A DNA stretch of 64,000 nucleotides from Astropecten irregularis. Taxonomy: Eukaryota > Echinodermata > Asteroidea > Paxillosida > Astropectinidae. Below the pieces are notes generated by a model that saw only the letters and a program-made list of their open reading frames with translations, searched no databases and was not told where the DNA came from. This document shows, in pieces, positions 33,266-43,900 of the stretch. The stretch spans positions 12,818,499 through 12,882,498 of the forward strand of contig OZ020250.1 in assembly GCA_963971285.1 (NCBI GenBank), given 5' to 3'. A program made the position numbers and the translations under genes. Each line of letters begins with the position of its first letter. The stretch's first letter is position 1.

Positions 33266-33503
33266 CAGGCGCGGTTATACTGTGGGCCCCCCCCCCCCCG
33301 AAAATACAATTCAAAAAAATAAATCTTGAAAATACTGGATTTTTTCAGTTATTAATCGGCAATTACATAAAAAAACATAGCAGAAGCGAGTGTTAGAAGA
33401 ACCCATTTTGGTCTTCTAGCTCCCCCCCCAAAAAAAAATAAAAATAGTGGCTCTTCTAACCCCCCCCCCCGCCCAATTTCTTTTGGCAGTAGAACCGCGC
33501 CTG
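33266..33503. mobile_element. hAT-like non-autonomous element, 8-bp duplication, downstream of gene 3
   Basis: 238 bp, ends CAGGCGCGGTTATACTG and CAGTAGAACCGCGCCTG, flanked by TTTTAAGT at 33258-33265 and 33504-33511. Same family as 6268-6593. It lies 67 bp past the stop codon of the FAMeT-like gene. Confidence 0.93.
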
Positions 33504-33570
33504 TTTTAAGTTCTGTCGTTTTGTATTGTTTTAGTTTGTTTTGTTTAGTTTTCTTTCATTCAATATCGGA

Positions 33571-33848
33571 TTAATCGCATGGGGAGTAGATTTTTAATTC
33601 TGCAGAACCGGCGTGAAAATAGAATTCGATGCTCCAGATGTCAGTGAAGACGCTCACATTGAACATACGCATCACGGCTCCAGTACGGCCCCCTAATCCT
33701 ACCTGGATCTCGTTGTCGGTGTGCGTTATCCAGATGTGATCGGTACCTGCAAAGGCTCCGGCGAAGGCCCCTAGCTCGTCTCCTGTGGAGTCACTAAGGG
33801 TTGGCATATGCCGAATCAACCCTCTATTATTCAAAGTCGGGTACAACA
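33571..33848 (-). CDS. FAMeT-like gene exon 5 with stop codon
   Basis: Acceptor TTCATGGTAACAG after a pyrimidine-rich tract, 92 codons and TAA at 33571-33573. It carries GDELGAFAGAFAGTDHIWIT, NEIQVGLGG, two NxS/T-like sites (NVS) and ends YSPCD. No AATAAA between the stop and the hAT-like element. Confidence 0.75.
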
Positions 33849-36749
33849 CTGTTACCATGAAGAAGAAAATTTGAATCAATATTAATTTACAAACAAAACG
33901 ACTTTCATCTTATTCAATATACGAGGGTCACATGTATACTCAGAATTTAATGTCAAAATGTTTTGGGTTTCTTTCTTTCTTTTTGAATTATTTGAATTAT
34001 GTTTGTTATACCAAATCTCTGGCTTGTGTGGGAATTGCTGTCTAATTTTTCATATTTCCAAGATCAAAAGTGTTTTGGTGTTTGCTTTATTCTTGTCTGG
34101 ATAAATACAGCATTTCAGGCAGATACATTTTGTACCGTGTGTTTCTACCATTGCCGTCTTTATACCCTGTATGCGCATGTTGCATAAAAATTTATTTCGA
34201 CATAAATATTGGTAACTAACCATAACAGAAATGTTCACAGATTTACGTAATTTTTTATATACGATGTATGTAAATCTGTGAACATTTCTGTTAGTTACCA
34301 ATGTTTATGTCGAAATAGATTTTTGTGCAACATGCGCATTGAGTGCCATTATTGGCCCCCCGCTGCCATGGTAACTGGTAACAGACGTTTCGGGATCCCT
34401 CGCTATGTTGTCACGTATTCTATGACCTCTATAATCATTATTATCATAATTATAATTATATTTAAGACACGTGATCAATTCGTTGGTTAACTTTCCCTAG
34501 TTTAACACTGTGAAAGTAAACCTTACCCTAAATTAGAACAATCACTTTTTTTTAGTTCATGCACTCGGCCAATTTGGTATGATCCATTCCAGAGCGGAAA
34601 CAATTCAGACCCGTGTCCTATTATGTGTCATCTAAATGTATAGAAATGTTAGGTCTATAATGCTTACTTATGTAGTAGATCACGGTGCCGGCGACATCAC
34701 GAAGACCCATTCTTACGTACTCAGTTGTCCGAACAGTGAACTCCAGGTACTTAAGGGCCGACTTGAATTGCCCATTCTCGGGATAATCATTGTACAACGC
34801 CGTAACAGCCAATGCGTAGCAGGGTACTGGAGTGAAAGACACACAAAATATACATAGGCCTACATAATACATCATACGGAGCCACCTAAGGGGACAGGGG
34901 GGGAGTTGGAGAGAGGTAAACAAAAAGTTAGAATTACTTCGTTCCCTCAAAATAATATTTAGAGGTTATTGAAATGATATTTCGAGGTAACGAAATCATT
35001 TCGAGGGTACACGAGAAATAGTTTGTATTTCGTTACCTTGAATTAATATTTCGAGGGAACGAAATGATTTCGAGGGAATGAAATAGTATTCCAGGGAATG
35101 AAAAAGTATTTCGAGGGAACGAAATAATTCGAACTTTTTGTTGATCCCTCTCGGACTTTTTTTGTTGCCCAACCCCTTTGGGGCTCCGTACATATATGTA
35201 GTTTGTCGATCGATATAAATACCGAATCGTGCAACTACAAGATTCAAAATCAACTGCTGAGCCGGTGAACTTAGTGGTCTGTATGGAAGGATAGTTCCAG
35301 CATTCTCGTCCACTTCATTGAGTGTGCCAGTGATGAATGATGATGCAAGTGGTATTGGGGAGTTTTCCTATGGGTATCCTGCACAAGCGTGTGTCTGTTA
35401 CTAACCATAATAGATCTGATGTTAAATTGCAACGGAATGATATCATTTTTTTCACACCTTTGTGGTAAACTGATTCCAAAGACTGTGTATCAGCTTCTTG
35501 CCTAATGTCATTCAGGCCGTCCTAACTCCTAAGGCTGTTTTACCTTTGCATCGATCCTTTGGTGCTGGTATGGCTGATTTCAACCAGTGGCCCATATTGA
35601 ACTTCGCACCCTCACCAGGCGGTTGCACGGGACCTTTATAAAGTGTCCGCATCTGGCTCTCCACGTAGCGCAAGTTACCTAAAAATTATTTTGAAATATG
35701 TATTATACCTAACTTAAAGGACATGTACAACATTGGTAACAAACCTCAACAGAAATGTTCCCATGAATATCTAATGGTTTTGGTTGGGAAATAGATATGC
35801 AAACTAGGCTTGATTTACTGCGGTACCCGCCGCGATATTTGATTCGATTCATCCCGCTGACCCCAGCTAGCTCGGTGGCCTAGCAGTATATGGCATCTGC
35901 ACTAGTAAGCAGGAGGTCGTGGGTTCGAACCCCACCTGACCCAGCACGTGATTTTTTCACGTGCACTCACAAGCACTGAGTATACAGTGCTCATCGAAGT
36001 TGGTAAAGGGCAAGCCTAGTTTGCAAAATTTTCACAGATTTACGTATAACTTTCAGGGTATGAAGATGATACCGGTAGAAACATAATATCGTTAAAATAA
36101 TTATTTCCCCTCTAAAACCAAACACCAAATCATTTTCGACCTGCTGTGGGCACCGTTTGGAACTGAAATTTTCACAGATGACTGTTACTGTATCTGTCTT
36201 GATATTTTTACCCATGAATCTGTATTTCTTTGATACAAGCCAAAGTATGATGGTACCTTTAATTGGCAAGATCAAAAATCCTTCCTTATGTTTTATAAGC
36301 ATAATTAAGTCGGGTTTTCGCTATTTTCTCGTGACTCAGATGTCCGATTGAGCTCCAATTTTCACAGGCTTAGTATGTCATGTACATCATTTACACAAAG
36401 TGTGAGTACTGTTCTACCTTTACCAAAGTTATACACGCCGTTTAAATCGAACCGTCGGTCGCTCGATAGATCAATCAATCAATCAATCAATAAATCGGGG
36501 AGTTATTGAGAATAATGAAATACGTCCAAGAAGGCACGTTCACACAAACACACCAAAAAGCGCGACTATTTGGGTCGCGATTCGGAGCGCGACCCAAATA
36601 GTCGCGCTTTTTGGTGTGTGTGAACCACAGAGCAATATTAAAATTAATTTTAATATAATTATAGCCCTATGGTGTGAACGTGCCTAGAGTGATGTTTACT
36701 TACAATGTGCAGTGATGAGCAGAATCACAAAGACTGAATATGGAGGCAT
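33571..36749 (-). CDS. Secreted protein with FAMeT-like C-terminal half (five exons, in-frame TAG in exon 3)
   Basis: Exons 36704-36749, 35544-35678, 35223-35378, 34668-34826 and 33571-33848 join in phase 1 throughout and total about 258 codons. Exon 1 is a signal peptide (MPPYSVFVILLITAHC). Exon 2 encodes a proline/lysine-rich stretch with HWLKSAIPAPKDRCK. From LKYLEFTVRTTEYVRMGL on, the order of elements (F-x-V-R core, hydrophobic strand, HIWITHTDNEIQVGLGG, SIEFYFHAGSAELKIY) resembles the FAMeT domain, a sugar-binding-like module often found with secreted proteins despite its enzyme name. Codon 64 in exon 3 is TAG, so the copy is either a pseudogene, an assembly or allele error, or uses other exon borders. 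The family call is tentative. Confidence 0.6.
34060..34340. mobile_element. MITE remnant plus 170-bp hairpin in intron 4
   Basis: 34171-34340 is a hairpin: ATGCGCATGTTGCA pairs with TGCAACATGCGCAT, and CAGAAATGTTCACAGATTTAC with its complement around a short AT loop. 34060-34170 is an inverted piece of the AAAGGTAGTATCATAC family (GGATAAATACAGCATTTCAGG). Confidence 0.75.
34668..34826 (-). CDS. FAMeT-like gene exon 4
   Basis: 159 nt, acceptor TCTTTCACTCCAG and donor ACATAA/GTAAGC, phase 1-1. It encodes PCYALAVTALYNDYPENGQF and LEFTVRTTEYVRMGLRDVAG. Confidence 0.78.
34936..35135. repeat. Imperfect repeats of ATTTCGAGGGAACGAAAT in intron 3
   Basis: About nine diverged copies of an 18-bp near-palindrome spaced 18-25 bp. 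Similar to locally amplified hairpin repeats; non-coding. Confidence 0.8.
35223..35378 (-). CDS. FAMeT-like gene exon 3, carries in-frame TAG
   Basis: Acceptor CGCTTGTGCAG at 35379, phase 1. The frame reads GYP, then TAG (35370-35368), then ENSPIPLASSFITGTLNEVD through SSPAQQLILNLVVARF to a weak donor TTCG/GTATTT. Phase fits both neighbours, and the frame after the stop is open and protein-like. An alternative acceptor just past the TAG is phase 0 and would break the join. Confidence 0.6.
35544..35678 (-). CDS. FAMeT-like gene exon 2
   Basis: 135 nt, acceptor AATTTTTAG and donor GCAAAG/GTAAAA, phase 1-1. It encodes NLRYVESQMRTLYKGPVQPP, FNMGHWLKSAIPAPKDRCK. The first split codon gives the cysteine that ends the signal peptide. 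Confidence 0.75.
35866..35963 (+). repeat. tRNA-like sequence with adjacent hairpin in intron 1
   Basis: Has an A-box-like TAGCTCGGTGGCCTAGCAGT and a perfect T-arm GTGGGTTCGAACCCCAC (35919-35935), but no 5' acceptor strand pairs with the 3' sequence and the anticodon loop is 8 nt. It is followed by CACGTGATTTTTTCACGTG (hairpin and T-run). More likely a SINE head of a second family than a working tRNA. Confidence 0.5.
36030..36425 (+). mobile_element. Partial AAAGGTAGTATCATAC-family MITE plus second repeat fragment
   Basis: 36030-36262 has the family's TTCACAGATTTACGTATAACTT start and CAAAGTATGATGGTACCTTT end with an internal deletion. 36303-36425 repeats the block also seen at 18146-18265. 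Confidence 0.75.
36469..36492. repeat. (TCAA)n simple repeat
   Basis: About six tandem TCAA units. Confidence 0.9.
36532..36685. mobile_element. Palindromic MITE 18 bp inside intron 1 of the FAMeT-like gene
   Basis: Ends AGGCACGTTCACAC and GTGTGAACGTGCCT. An inner hairpin of about 36 bp arms (CACACCAAAAAGCGCGACTA with its complement) surrounds GATTCGGAGC. The right end is close to the exon 1 donor at 36703. Confidence 0.88.
36704..36749 (-). CDS. FAMeT-like gene exon 1, signal peptide
   Basis: ATG at 36749-36747, hydrophobic core SVFVILLITA, donor CACATT/GTAAGT in phase 1. The split codon completes a cysteine with exon 2. Confidence 0.75.
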
Positions 36750-37878
36750 TATCTACCCTTGTTCTTATGTGTTCCGCTCAACCAGTGGACGTCAGCAAAA
36801 CGGAGCAAAATAAGTGTAGAGTCGCTGAAGGAATTAAGATTCTTGATGATGTACTTTCGGGAAATTACTTCAAACCAAATCGCGTTCGTACTGTGAAGGA
36901 TTCTCATGAGATGACTGAATGCAGCTCAAAGATATACCTCACGTCCTCTCCTTACCGAAGCCTCAAGTAGAGTGATGCTTTATAGCTGGTGTTCTCCAGG
37001 CCTCCCAAACAACACCCATGTTACCATGGTAACTTTGTTTACCACAGCAGTTAATCAAGTCTCAAACCAAATAATCCTTGGTTTTTTCTTAATGGTTCCT
37101 TGCACATCAATACTGCCTAACAAATAAACACAAAAACCATAATAAAACAAAACAAAATACTTATATACAGCCTTGCGCGGTATATTTAAGGTCATTAATT
37201 ATACGGCCCACGCAGTTTTCTTTTAGGCCACGTCCACTCATAGACAGCAAGGATTTTAAAAATTAATTTCACCGATTTTTTCCCCAGGGATTCTCAGCAT
37301 TCGACCAGGAATAATTGCAGTCTAGGTCAACTGACTTTTGCCGTAATATGTTTATAATCGATTTGTTTGTATGAACAGGCCTGAGATTGATCCTAATTGC
37401 CTTCAACAAAAACAAAACCTTTTTGAATTGATTTCAGTGATTTTTTATACCCAAGGAAAGCCAACTAATGATCAGAACGAGATGGCCTACCTTGCAGCTC
37501 AGAGTTTGCGTCGCTTTGTCTAATTGGCGCAGTTGACTAGTATGGCCTAAATGGGACTAATTGGTCTTGGTAATTTGACAAACTACGTATAATCAAGACA
37601 ACCTCGTCCATTAGCGCGCCTGCCTACACGTACCACACTACACGTTCTCATACGATTGCAGGACAATATTTATTGTAGGACAACCACTGCGTGTGTATAC
37701 ATCTCAGATGAAGAGTATAACGGCGGTTTAGGGTAGGCCCCCATATGACATCTTATTGGTCCCCGAGTAAGAGGTAGACCATCGTTTTCGGCTGTATCCT
37801 GGAGGAGGAAGCCGAGGCTGGTGCTGGTAAAAAGACCATTTTGCAAGAGAATGCAAAACATCCTGTAAATAATACTTA
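36750..37878. other. Upstream region of the FAMeT-like gene, nothing recognised
   Basis: No paired exon signals. A minus-strand frame at 37670-37871 follows an acceptor-like TTATTTACAG and ends just before AATAAA, but no family is recognised. Confidence 0.35.
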
Positions 37879-38200
37879 AAGGTAGTATCATATTTTGGTA
37901 AGAAACCAAAACAGAGATATTAACATATTTACGTATAATTTACAGGGTAAGAAGATGGTGGTGGTAGAAACATACCGTTACAATTATCCAAAAATTATTC
38001 AAACAACGACCGAAAATGTTTTTGATCTTTTAAAAGATCAAAAATAAAAGAGAAAAGACTTACTGTGGCAGTTTTCACTGTATTTTCAAAAAGTGGGCGC
38101 CGTAAATTTTCACAGATTACTTTAAGATATTATCTTAATTTATATTTTTGCCCATGAATCTGTTTTCTATATCAAAAACAAAGTATGATATTACCTTTAA
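37879..38200 (+). mobile_element. MITE of the AAAGGTAGTATCATAC family
   Basis: Left TTAAAGGTAGTATCATATTT and right AAAGTATGATATTACCTTTA; the body has several short deletions relative to 16137-16500. Confidence 0.88.
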
Positions 38201-38782
38201 AAGGTAATAAAATAATAAACTACAAGAAATAAGCATAATAAATGTTGCTTGCGTCATGCTCAATAGACTGAATGTTCGCATTTTCTCAAGTCTTCCTTGT
38301 TTGCAGCGATATATTTTATGTTTACATGGTGTATTAAGGAATATTCAGTAGGCATAAATGGGAGAGTTTCCATCTTTGTTGGCATTCCTTTTTGCACTCA
38401 TTAGTTTCTAAGCACTGGCAAGTTTAGCTGAGCAAAGTAAGAGTGGAAAGTGGCTGGAAAAAAAACCACAGCAACAAACTCCTCAAAAGTGCATACAGAA
38501 AAAGTGGTATGTTGTACATGCTCGATTTTGGCCGAATATATAGCAAGGGATTAAACATAATTTACATGACATGTCTTTTCCAGTATGCATGACCTCGGGT
38601 GACCTGTTGGAAATAGCCGACAGTCAACGTGGTTATCCGAAGTTGGACGAAAACGAGTTCGTAATGTTTCGGATATTCCCGGAACAGGCCCAAAATATAT
38701 TGTTTGTGCTTTGAGCGCATTGTGAGAGGGGAGACACCGGTCTCGTCTATCGAGCCCATGCAACACTATTTGAACAGATCTG

Positions 38783-38907
38783 GGGCTGATTTCACTAACA
38801 TTTACGATCATCGCTAAAGCCCAAATCCAAAGTAGCGATCGATTTTCCATTTAGCGATGGATTTGGGCTTTAGCGATGATTGCAAACGTTAGTGAAATCG
38901 GCCCCAG
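38783..38907. mobile_element. Fold-back MITE, GGGGCYGATTTCACTAAC family
   Basis: TGGGGCTGATTTCACTAACA and TTAGTGAAATCGGCCCCA are inverted. The arms continue with CGATCATCGCTAAAGCCCAA. Sister of 21446-21586. Confidence 0.9.
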
Positions 38908-38954
38908 GACTACAAAATTTCCCATCGCCAGGCCGACTCTTTGCATGTAGAATT

Positions 38955-39193
38955 TATTGTTAAATTAAAAAAAAATGTTTGCGCCGACAATAAGTTCCAC
39001 TGCAATAAAGTTCCGTAGATTTTGAGGATGTTTCCTTGTAGGTTTGGGTATGGTGTATAGTCTCGGATTAGCCTGTTCCAATGCATCACAAACTGAAGTA
39101 ATTGCCTCCTCTTTTGGACAGTTTGTGTACTTGGAGACAATGTCCGAGAGCAATAAGGAAAATATCCTGTCCCACAGTCAAATTGTTCACTTT
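38955..39193 (-). other. Open frame with AATAAA at the array boundary, unidentified
   Basis: A minus-strand frame of about 67 codons reads from an acceptor-like GGGACAG near 39168 through KYTNCPKEEAITSVCDALEQ and NPRLYTIPKPTRKHPQNLRN to a TAA, then AATAAA about 10 bases later. There is no pyrimidine tract. It could be a terminal exon truncated by the array, or chance. Family not recognised. Confidence 0.35.
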
Positions 39194-40374
39194 ACGGTAC
39201 AGAGCACGTGAATCTCGTGCCCATATACTCCTTCAAATCTCTGCTACTCCTGATCCAGTTTACTTACGTGCTTACTGTGAAAAAAGAAACATTGAAACTT
39301 TGACCAAAGATTTCAAAATGTTCTACTCACGGACACCGACTTATTGACTTGCTGACTCATGATCTCAACGGGTCCGAAAGTCATCTGAAGTCATCTGAAG
39401 TTTTTGTTCAACGATCCAACACGCAGGAAACTTCTTCAAAATAAAGAAAGAAAAGTAAGGACTCGGAAGCTCAATCCACATTCGGTTAATTTCCTATCTA
39501 AGAAACGGGTTGTACAAGGGTCACCCTAAAGGGTCCAAACCGAATTAAGCTGGAGAAGAAGTAGCAGAGAGAGGAGTTAAAGCAACGCACACCGTCATAG
39601 TCTTAACCAGTCAGGCCTACTGGCCGTAGGGGGTCCCCTTGTCCCTACAATGTCCGAGTGTAGCTTACCCACGTGGCCACTGCCTTTAGGACCCACCTTT
39701 GACATTTGGGTAGAATTCCTCCGTCAAAGACAGAAGAATTCATGTTTGGTTTTACAATTATGCTGTATGTTGAGTGAAGAGTCATTTGAGATCAATATTG
39801 CACCATTTCTGTCTTGATATTTAGTGAATGTTATAGGTAAAACAAAGGATCGAGTGTCCGACGGTCAGACGGTTGACCTGGGTCCCTCCAGCTTTCTACG
39901 GCTCTGGGGTTTCAACGCCAGACACTTGGCGAAACTTCACCTACCCCGGACACTAGAGCAGGTATAGCGGCAATATTGTCAATGGCCGAGCACTTTTCAA
40001 AAGGTATGTTCCTTAAGCTTAACAAAAATTCGCTATATAGTTTTGGCTGTTAAAAAATCCCCCAAAATAGAAGTTGGCCCTAAATGAAATAAAAGTAAAA
40101 TTGATATGGCCGAATTATTTTCAAACAAAGGTTGTTAACGTTTCTATTGATATGTTGATATAAATGTTTGATTTTACCCGTAAGTGCCAGACCAACAACT
40201 GCCTAACGTCACCTGATCAGGGGACCTTCCGCCTACACGACACAGGTGTACGCAGCACAAAACACAACACAAACGAACCCAAAAACGTTTTTGTAAAAAA
40301 AAAAAAATTGGTTTCAGGTCTATGTCCAATTAATTTGAAATTGAAGTAAATTTGATGTGGAAAAATGAAAAACT

Positions 40375-40932
40375 ACAGAGCACGTGAATCTAGTGCCCAT
40401 ATACTCCTTCAAGGATCGAGTGTCCGACGGTCAGACGGTTGACCTGGGTCCCTCCAGCTTTCTACGGCTCTGGGGTTTCAACGCCAGACACTTGGCGAAA
40501 CTTCACTTACCCAGGACACTAGAGCAGGTATAGCGGCAATATTGTCATTGGACCAGCACTTTTCAAAAGGTATGTTCCTTAAGCTTAACAAAAATTCGCT
40601 AGTTTTGGCTGTTAAAAAATCCCCCAAAATAGAAGTTGGCCCTAAATGAAATAAAAGTAAAATTGATATGGCCGAATTATTTTCAAAGGTTGTTAACGTT
40701 TCTATTGATATGTTGATATAAATGTTTGATTTTACCCGTAAGTGCCAGACCAACAACTGCCTAACGTCACCTGATCAGGGGACCTTCCGCCTACACGACA
40801 CAGGTGTACGCAGCACAAAACACAACACAAACGAACCCAAACACGTTTTTTGTAAAAAACAAACTTTGGTTTCAGGTCTATGTCCAATTAATTTGAAATT
40901 GAAGTAAATTTGATGTGGAAAAATGAAAAACT
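40375..40932. repeat. 558-bp deleted monomer
   Basis: Starts as a normal unit, but CTCCTTCAA is fused directly to AGGATCGAGTGTCCGACGG, removing about 0.6 kb of the monomer. The next unit begins with a further loss (CTATATCTAGTGCCC lacks ACAGAGCACGTG). Confidence 0.85.
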
Positions 40933-43900
40933 ATATCTAGTGCCCATATACTCCTTCAAATCTCTGCTACTCCTGATCCAGTTTACTTACGTGCTTACTG
41001 TGAAAAAAGAAACGTGGAAACTTTGACCAAAGATTTCAAAATGTTCTACTCACGGACACCGACTTATTGACTTGCTGACTCAAGATCTCACCGGGTCCGA
41101 AAGTCATCTGAAGTCATCTTAAGTTTTTGTTCAACGAACCAACACCGTTGCAGGAAACTTCTTCAAAATAAAGAAAGAAAAGTAAGGACTCGGAAGCTCA
41201 ATCCACATTCGGTTAATTTCCTATCTAAGAAACGGGTTGTACAAGGGTCACCCTAAAGGGTCCAAACCCAATTAAGCTGGAAAAGAAGTAGCAGAGAGAG
41301 GAGTTAAAGCAACGCACACCGTCATAGTCTTAACCAGTCAGGCCTACTGGCCGTAGGGGGTCCCCTTGTCCCTACAATGTCCGAGTGTAGCTTACCCACG
41401 TGGCCACTGCCTTTAGGACCCACCTTTGACATTTTGGGTAGAATTCCTCCGTCAAAGACAGAAGAATTCATGTTTGGTTTTTCAATGCTGTATGTTGAGT
41501 GAAGAGTCATTTGAGATCAATATTGCACCATTTCTGTCTTGATATAGTGAATGTTATAGGTAAAACAAAGGATCGAGTGTCCGACGGTCAGACGGTTGAC
41601 TTGGGTCCCTCCAGCTTTCTACGGCTCTGGGGTTTCAACGCCAGACACTTGGCGAAACTTCACCTACCCCGGACACTAGAGCAGGTATAGCGGCAATATT
41701 GTCATTGGCCCAGCACTTTTCAAAAGGTATGTTCCTTAAGCTTAACAAAAATTCGCTAGTTTTGGCTGTTAAAAAATCCCCCAAAATAGAAGTTGGCCCT
41801 AAATGAAATAAAAGTAAAATTGATATGGCCGAATTATTTTCAAAGGTTGTTAACGTTTCTATTGTTATGTTGATATAAATGTTTGATTTTACCCGTAAGT
41901 GCCAGACCAATTAACAACTGCCTAACGTCACCTGATCAGGGGACCTTCCGCCTACACGACACAGGTGTACGCAGCACAAAACACAACACAAACGAACCCA
42001 AAAACGTTTTTGTAAAAAACAAACTTTGGTTTCAGGTCTATGTCCAATTAATTTGAAATTGAAGTAAATTTGATGTGGACGAATGAAAAACTACAGAGCA
42101 CGTGAATCTAGTGCCCATATACTCCTTAAATCTCTGCTACTCCTGATCCAGTTTACTTACGTGCTTACTGTGAAAAAAGAAACGGGGAAACTTTGACCAA
42201 AGATTTCAAAATGTTCTACTCACGGACACCGACTTATTGACTTGCTGACTCAAGATCTCAACGGGTCCGAAAGTCATCTGAAGTCATCTTAAGTTTTTGT
42301 TCAACGAACCAACACCGTTGCAGGAAACTTCTTCAAAATAAAGAAAGAAAAGTAAGGACTCGGAAGCTCAATTCACATTCGATTAATTATCTATCTAAGA
42401 AACGGGTTGTGCAAGGTTCCCCCCACTAGGGTCCAAACCCAATTAAGCTGGAGAAGAAGTAGCAGAGAGAGGAGTTAAAGCAACGCACACCGTCATAGTC
42501 TTAACCAGTCAGGCCTACTGGTCGTAGGGGGTCCCCTTGTCCCTACAATGTCCGAGTGTAGCTTACCCACGTGGCCACTGCCTTTAGGACCCACCTTTGA
42601 CATTTTGGTAGAATTCCTCCGTCAAAGACAGAAGAATTCATGTTTGGTTTTTCAATTATGCTGTATGTTGAGTGAAGAGTCATTTGAGATCAATATTGCA
42701 CCATTTCTGTCTTGATATTTAGTGAATGTTATAGGTAAAACAAAGGATCGAGTGTCCGACGGTCAGACGGTTGACCTGGGTCCCTCCAGCTTTCTACGGC
42801 TCTGGGGTTTCAACGCCAGACACTTGGCGAAACTTCACCTACCCCGGACACTAGAGAAGGTATAGCGGCAATATTGTCATTGGCCCAGCACTTTTCAAAA
42901 GGTATGTTCCTTAAGCTTAACAAAAATTCGCTAGTTTTGGCTGTTAAAAAATCCCCCAAAATAGAAGTTGGCCCTAAATGAAATAAAAGTAAAATTGATA
43001 TGGCCGAATTATTTTCAAAGGTTGTTAACGTTTCTATTGTTATGTTGATATAAATGTTTGATTTTACCCGTAAGTGCCAGACCAACAACTGCCTAACGTC
43101 ACCTGATCAGGGGACCTTCCGCCTACACGACACAGGTGTACGCAGCACAAAACACAACACAAACGAACCCAAAAACGTTTTTGTAAAAAACAAACTTTGG
43201 TTTCAGGTCTATGTCCAATTAATTTGAAATTGAAGTAAATTTGATGTGGACGAATGAAAAACTACAGAGCACGTGAATCTAGTGCCCATATACTCCTTCA
43301 AATCTCTGCTACTCCTGATCCAGTTTACTTACGTGCTTACTGTGAAAAAAGAAACGTGGAAACTTTGACCAAAGATTTCAAAATGTTCTACTCACGGACA
43401 CCGACTTATTGACTTGCTGACTCAAGATCTCACCGGGTCCGAAAGTCATCTGAAGTCATCTTAAGTTTTTGTTCAACGAACCAACACCGTTGCAGGAAAC
43501 TTCTTCAAAATAAAGAAAGAAAAGTAAGGACTCGGAAGCTCAATCCACATTCGATTAATTTCCTATCTAAGAAACGGGTTGTGCAAGGTTCCCCCTACTA
43601 GGGTCCAAACCCAATTAAGCTGGAGTAGAAGTAGCAGAGAGAGGAGTTAAAGCAACGCACACCGTCATAGTCTTAACCAGTCAGGCCTACTGGCCGTAGG
43701 GGGTCCCCTTGTCCCTACAATGTCCGAGTGTAGCTTACCCACGTGGCCACTGCCTTTAGGACCCACCTTTGACATTTTGGTAGAATTCCTCCGTCAAAGA
43801 CAGAAGAATTCATGTTTGGTTTTCCAATTATGCTGTATGTTGAGTGAAGAGTCATTTGAGATCAATATTGCACCATTTCTGTCTTGATATAGTGAATGTT

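Noticed and set aside
35866-35945. Functional tRNA gene
   Set aside because: The T-arm is perfect, but the acceptor stem has no 5' partner and the anticodon loop is 8 nt. A tRNA-like SINE head is more likely.
37670-37909. Terminal exon ending just before AATAAA
   Set aside because: It follows an acceptor-like site, but no homology, no partner exon and part of the frame lies in a MITE. Kept as a remark only.
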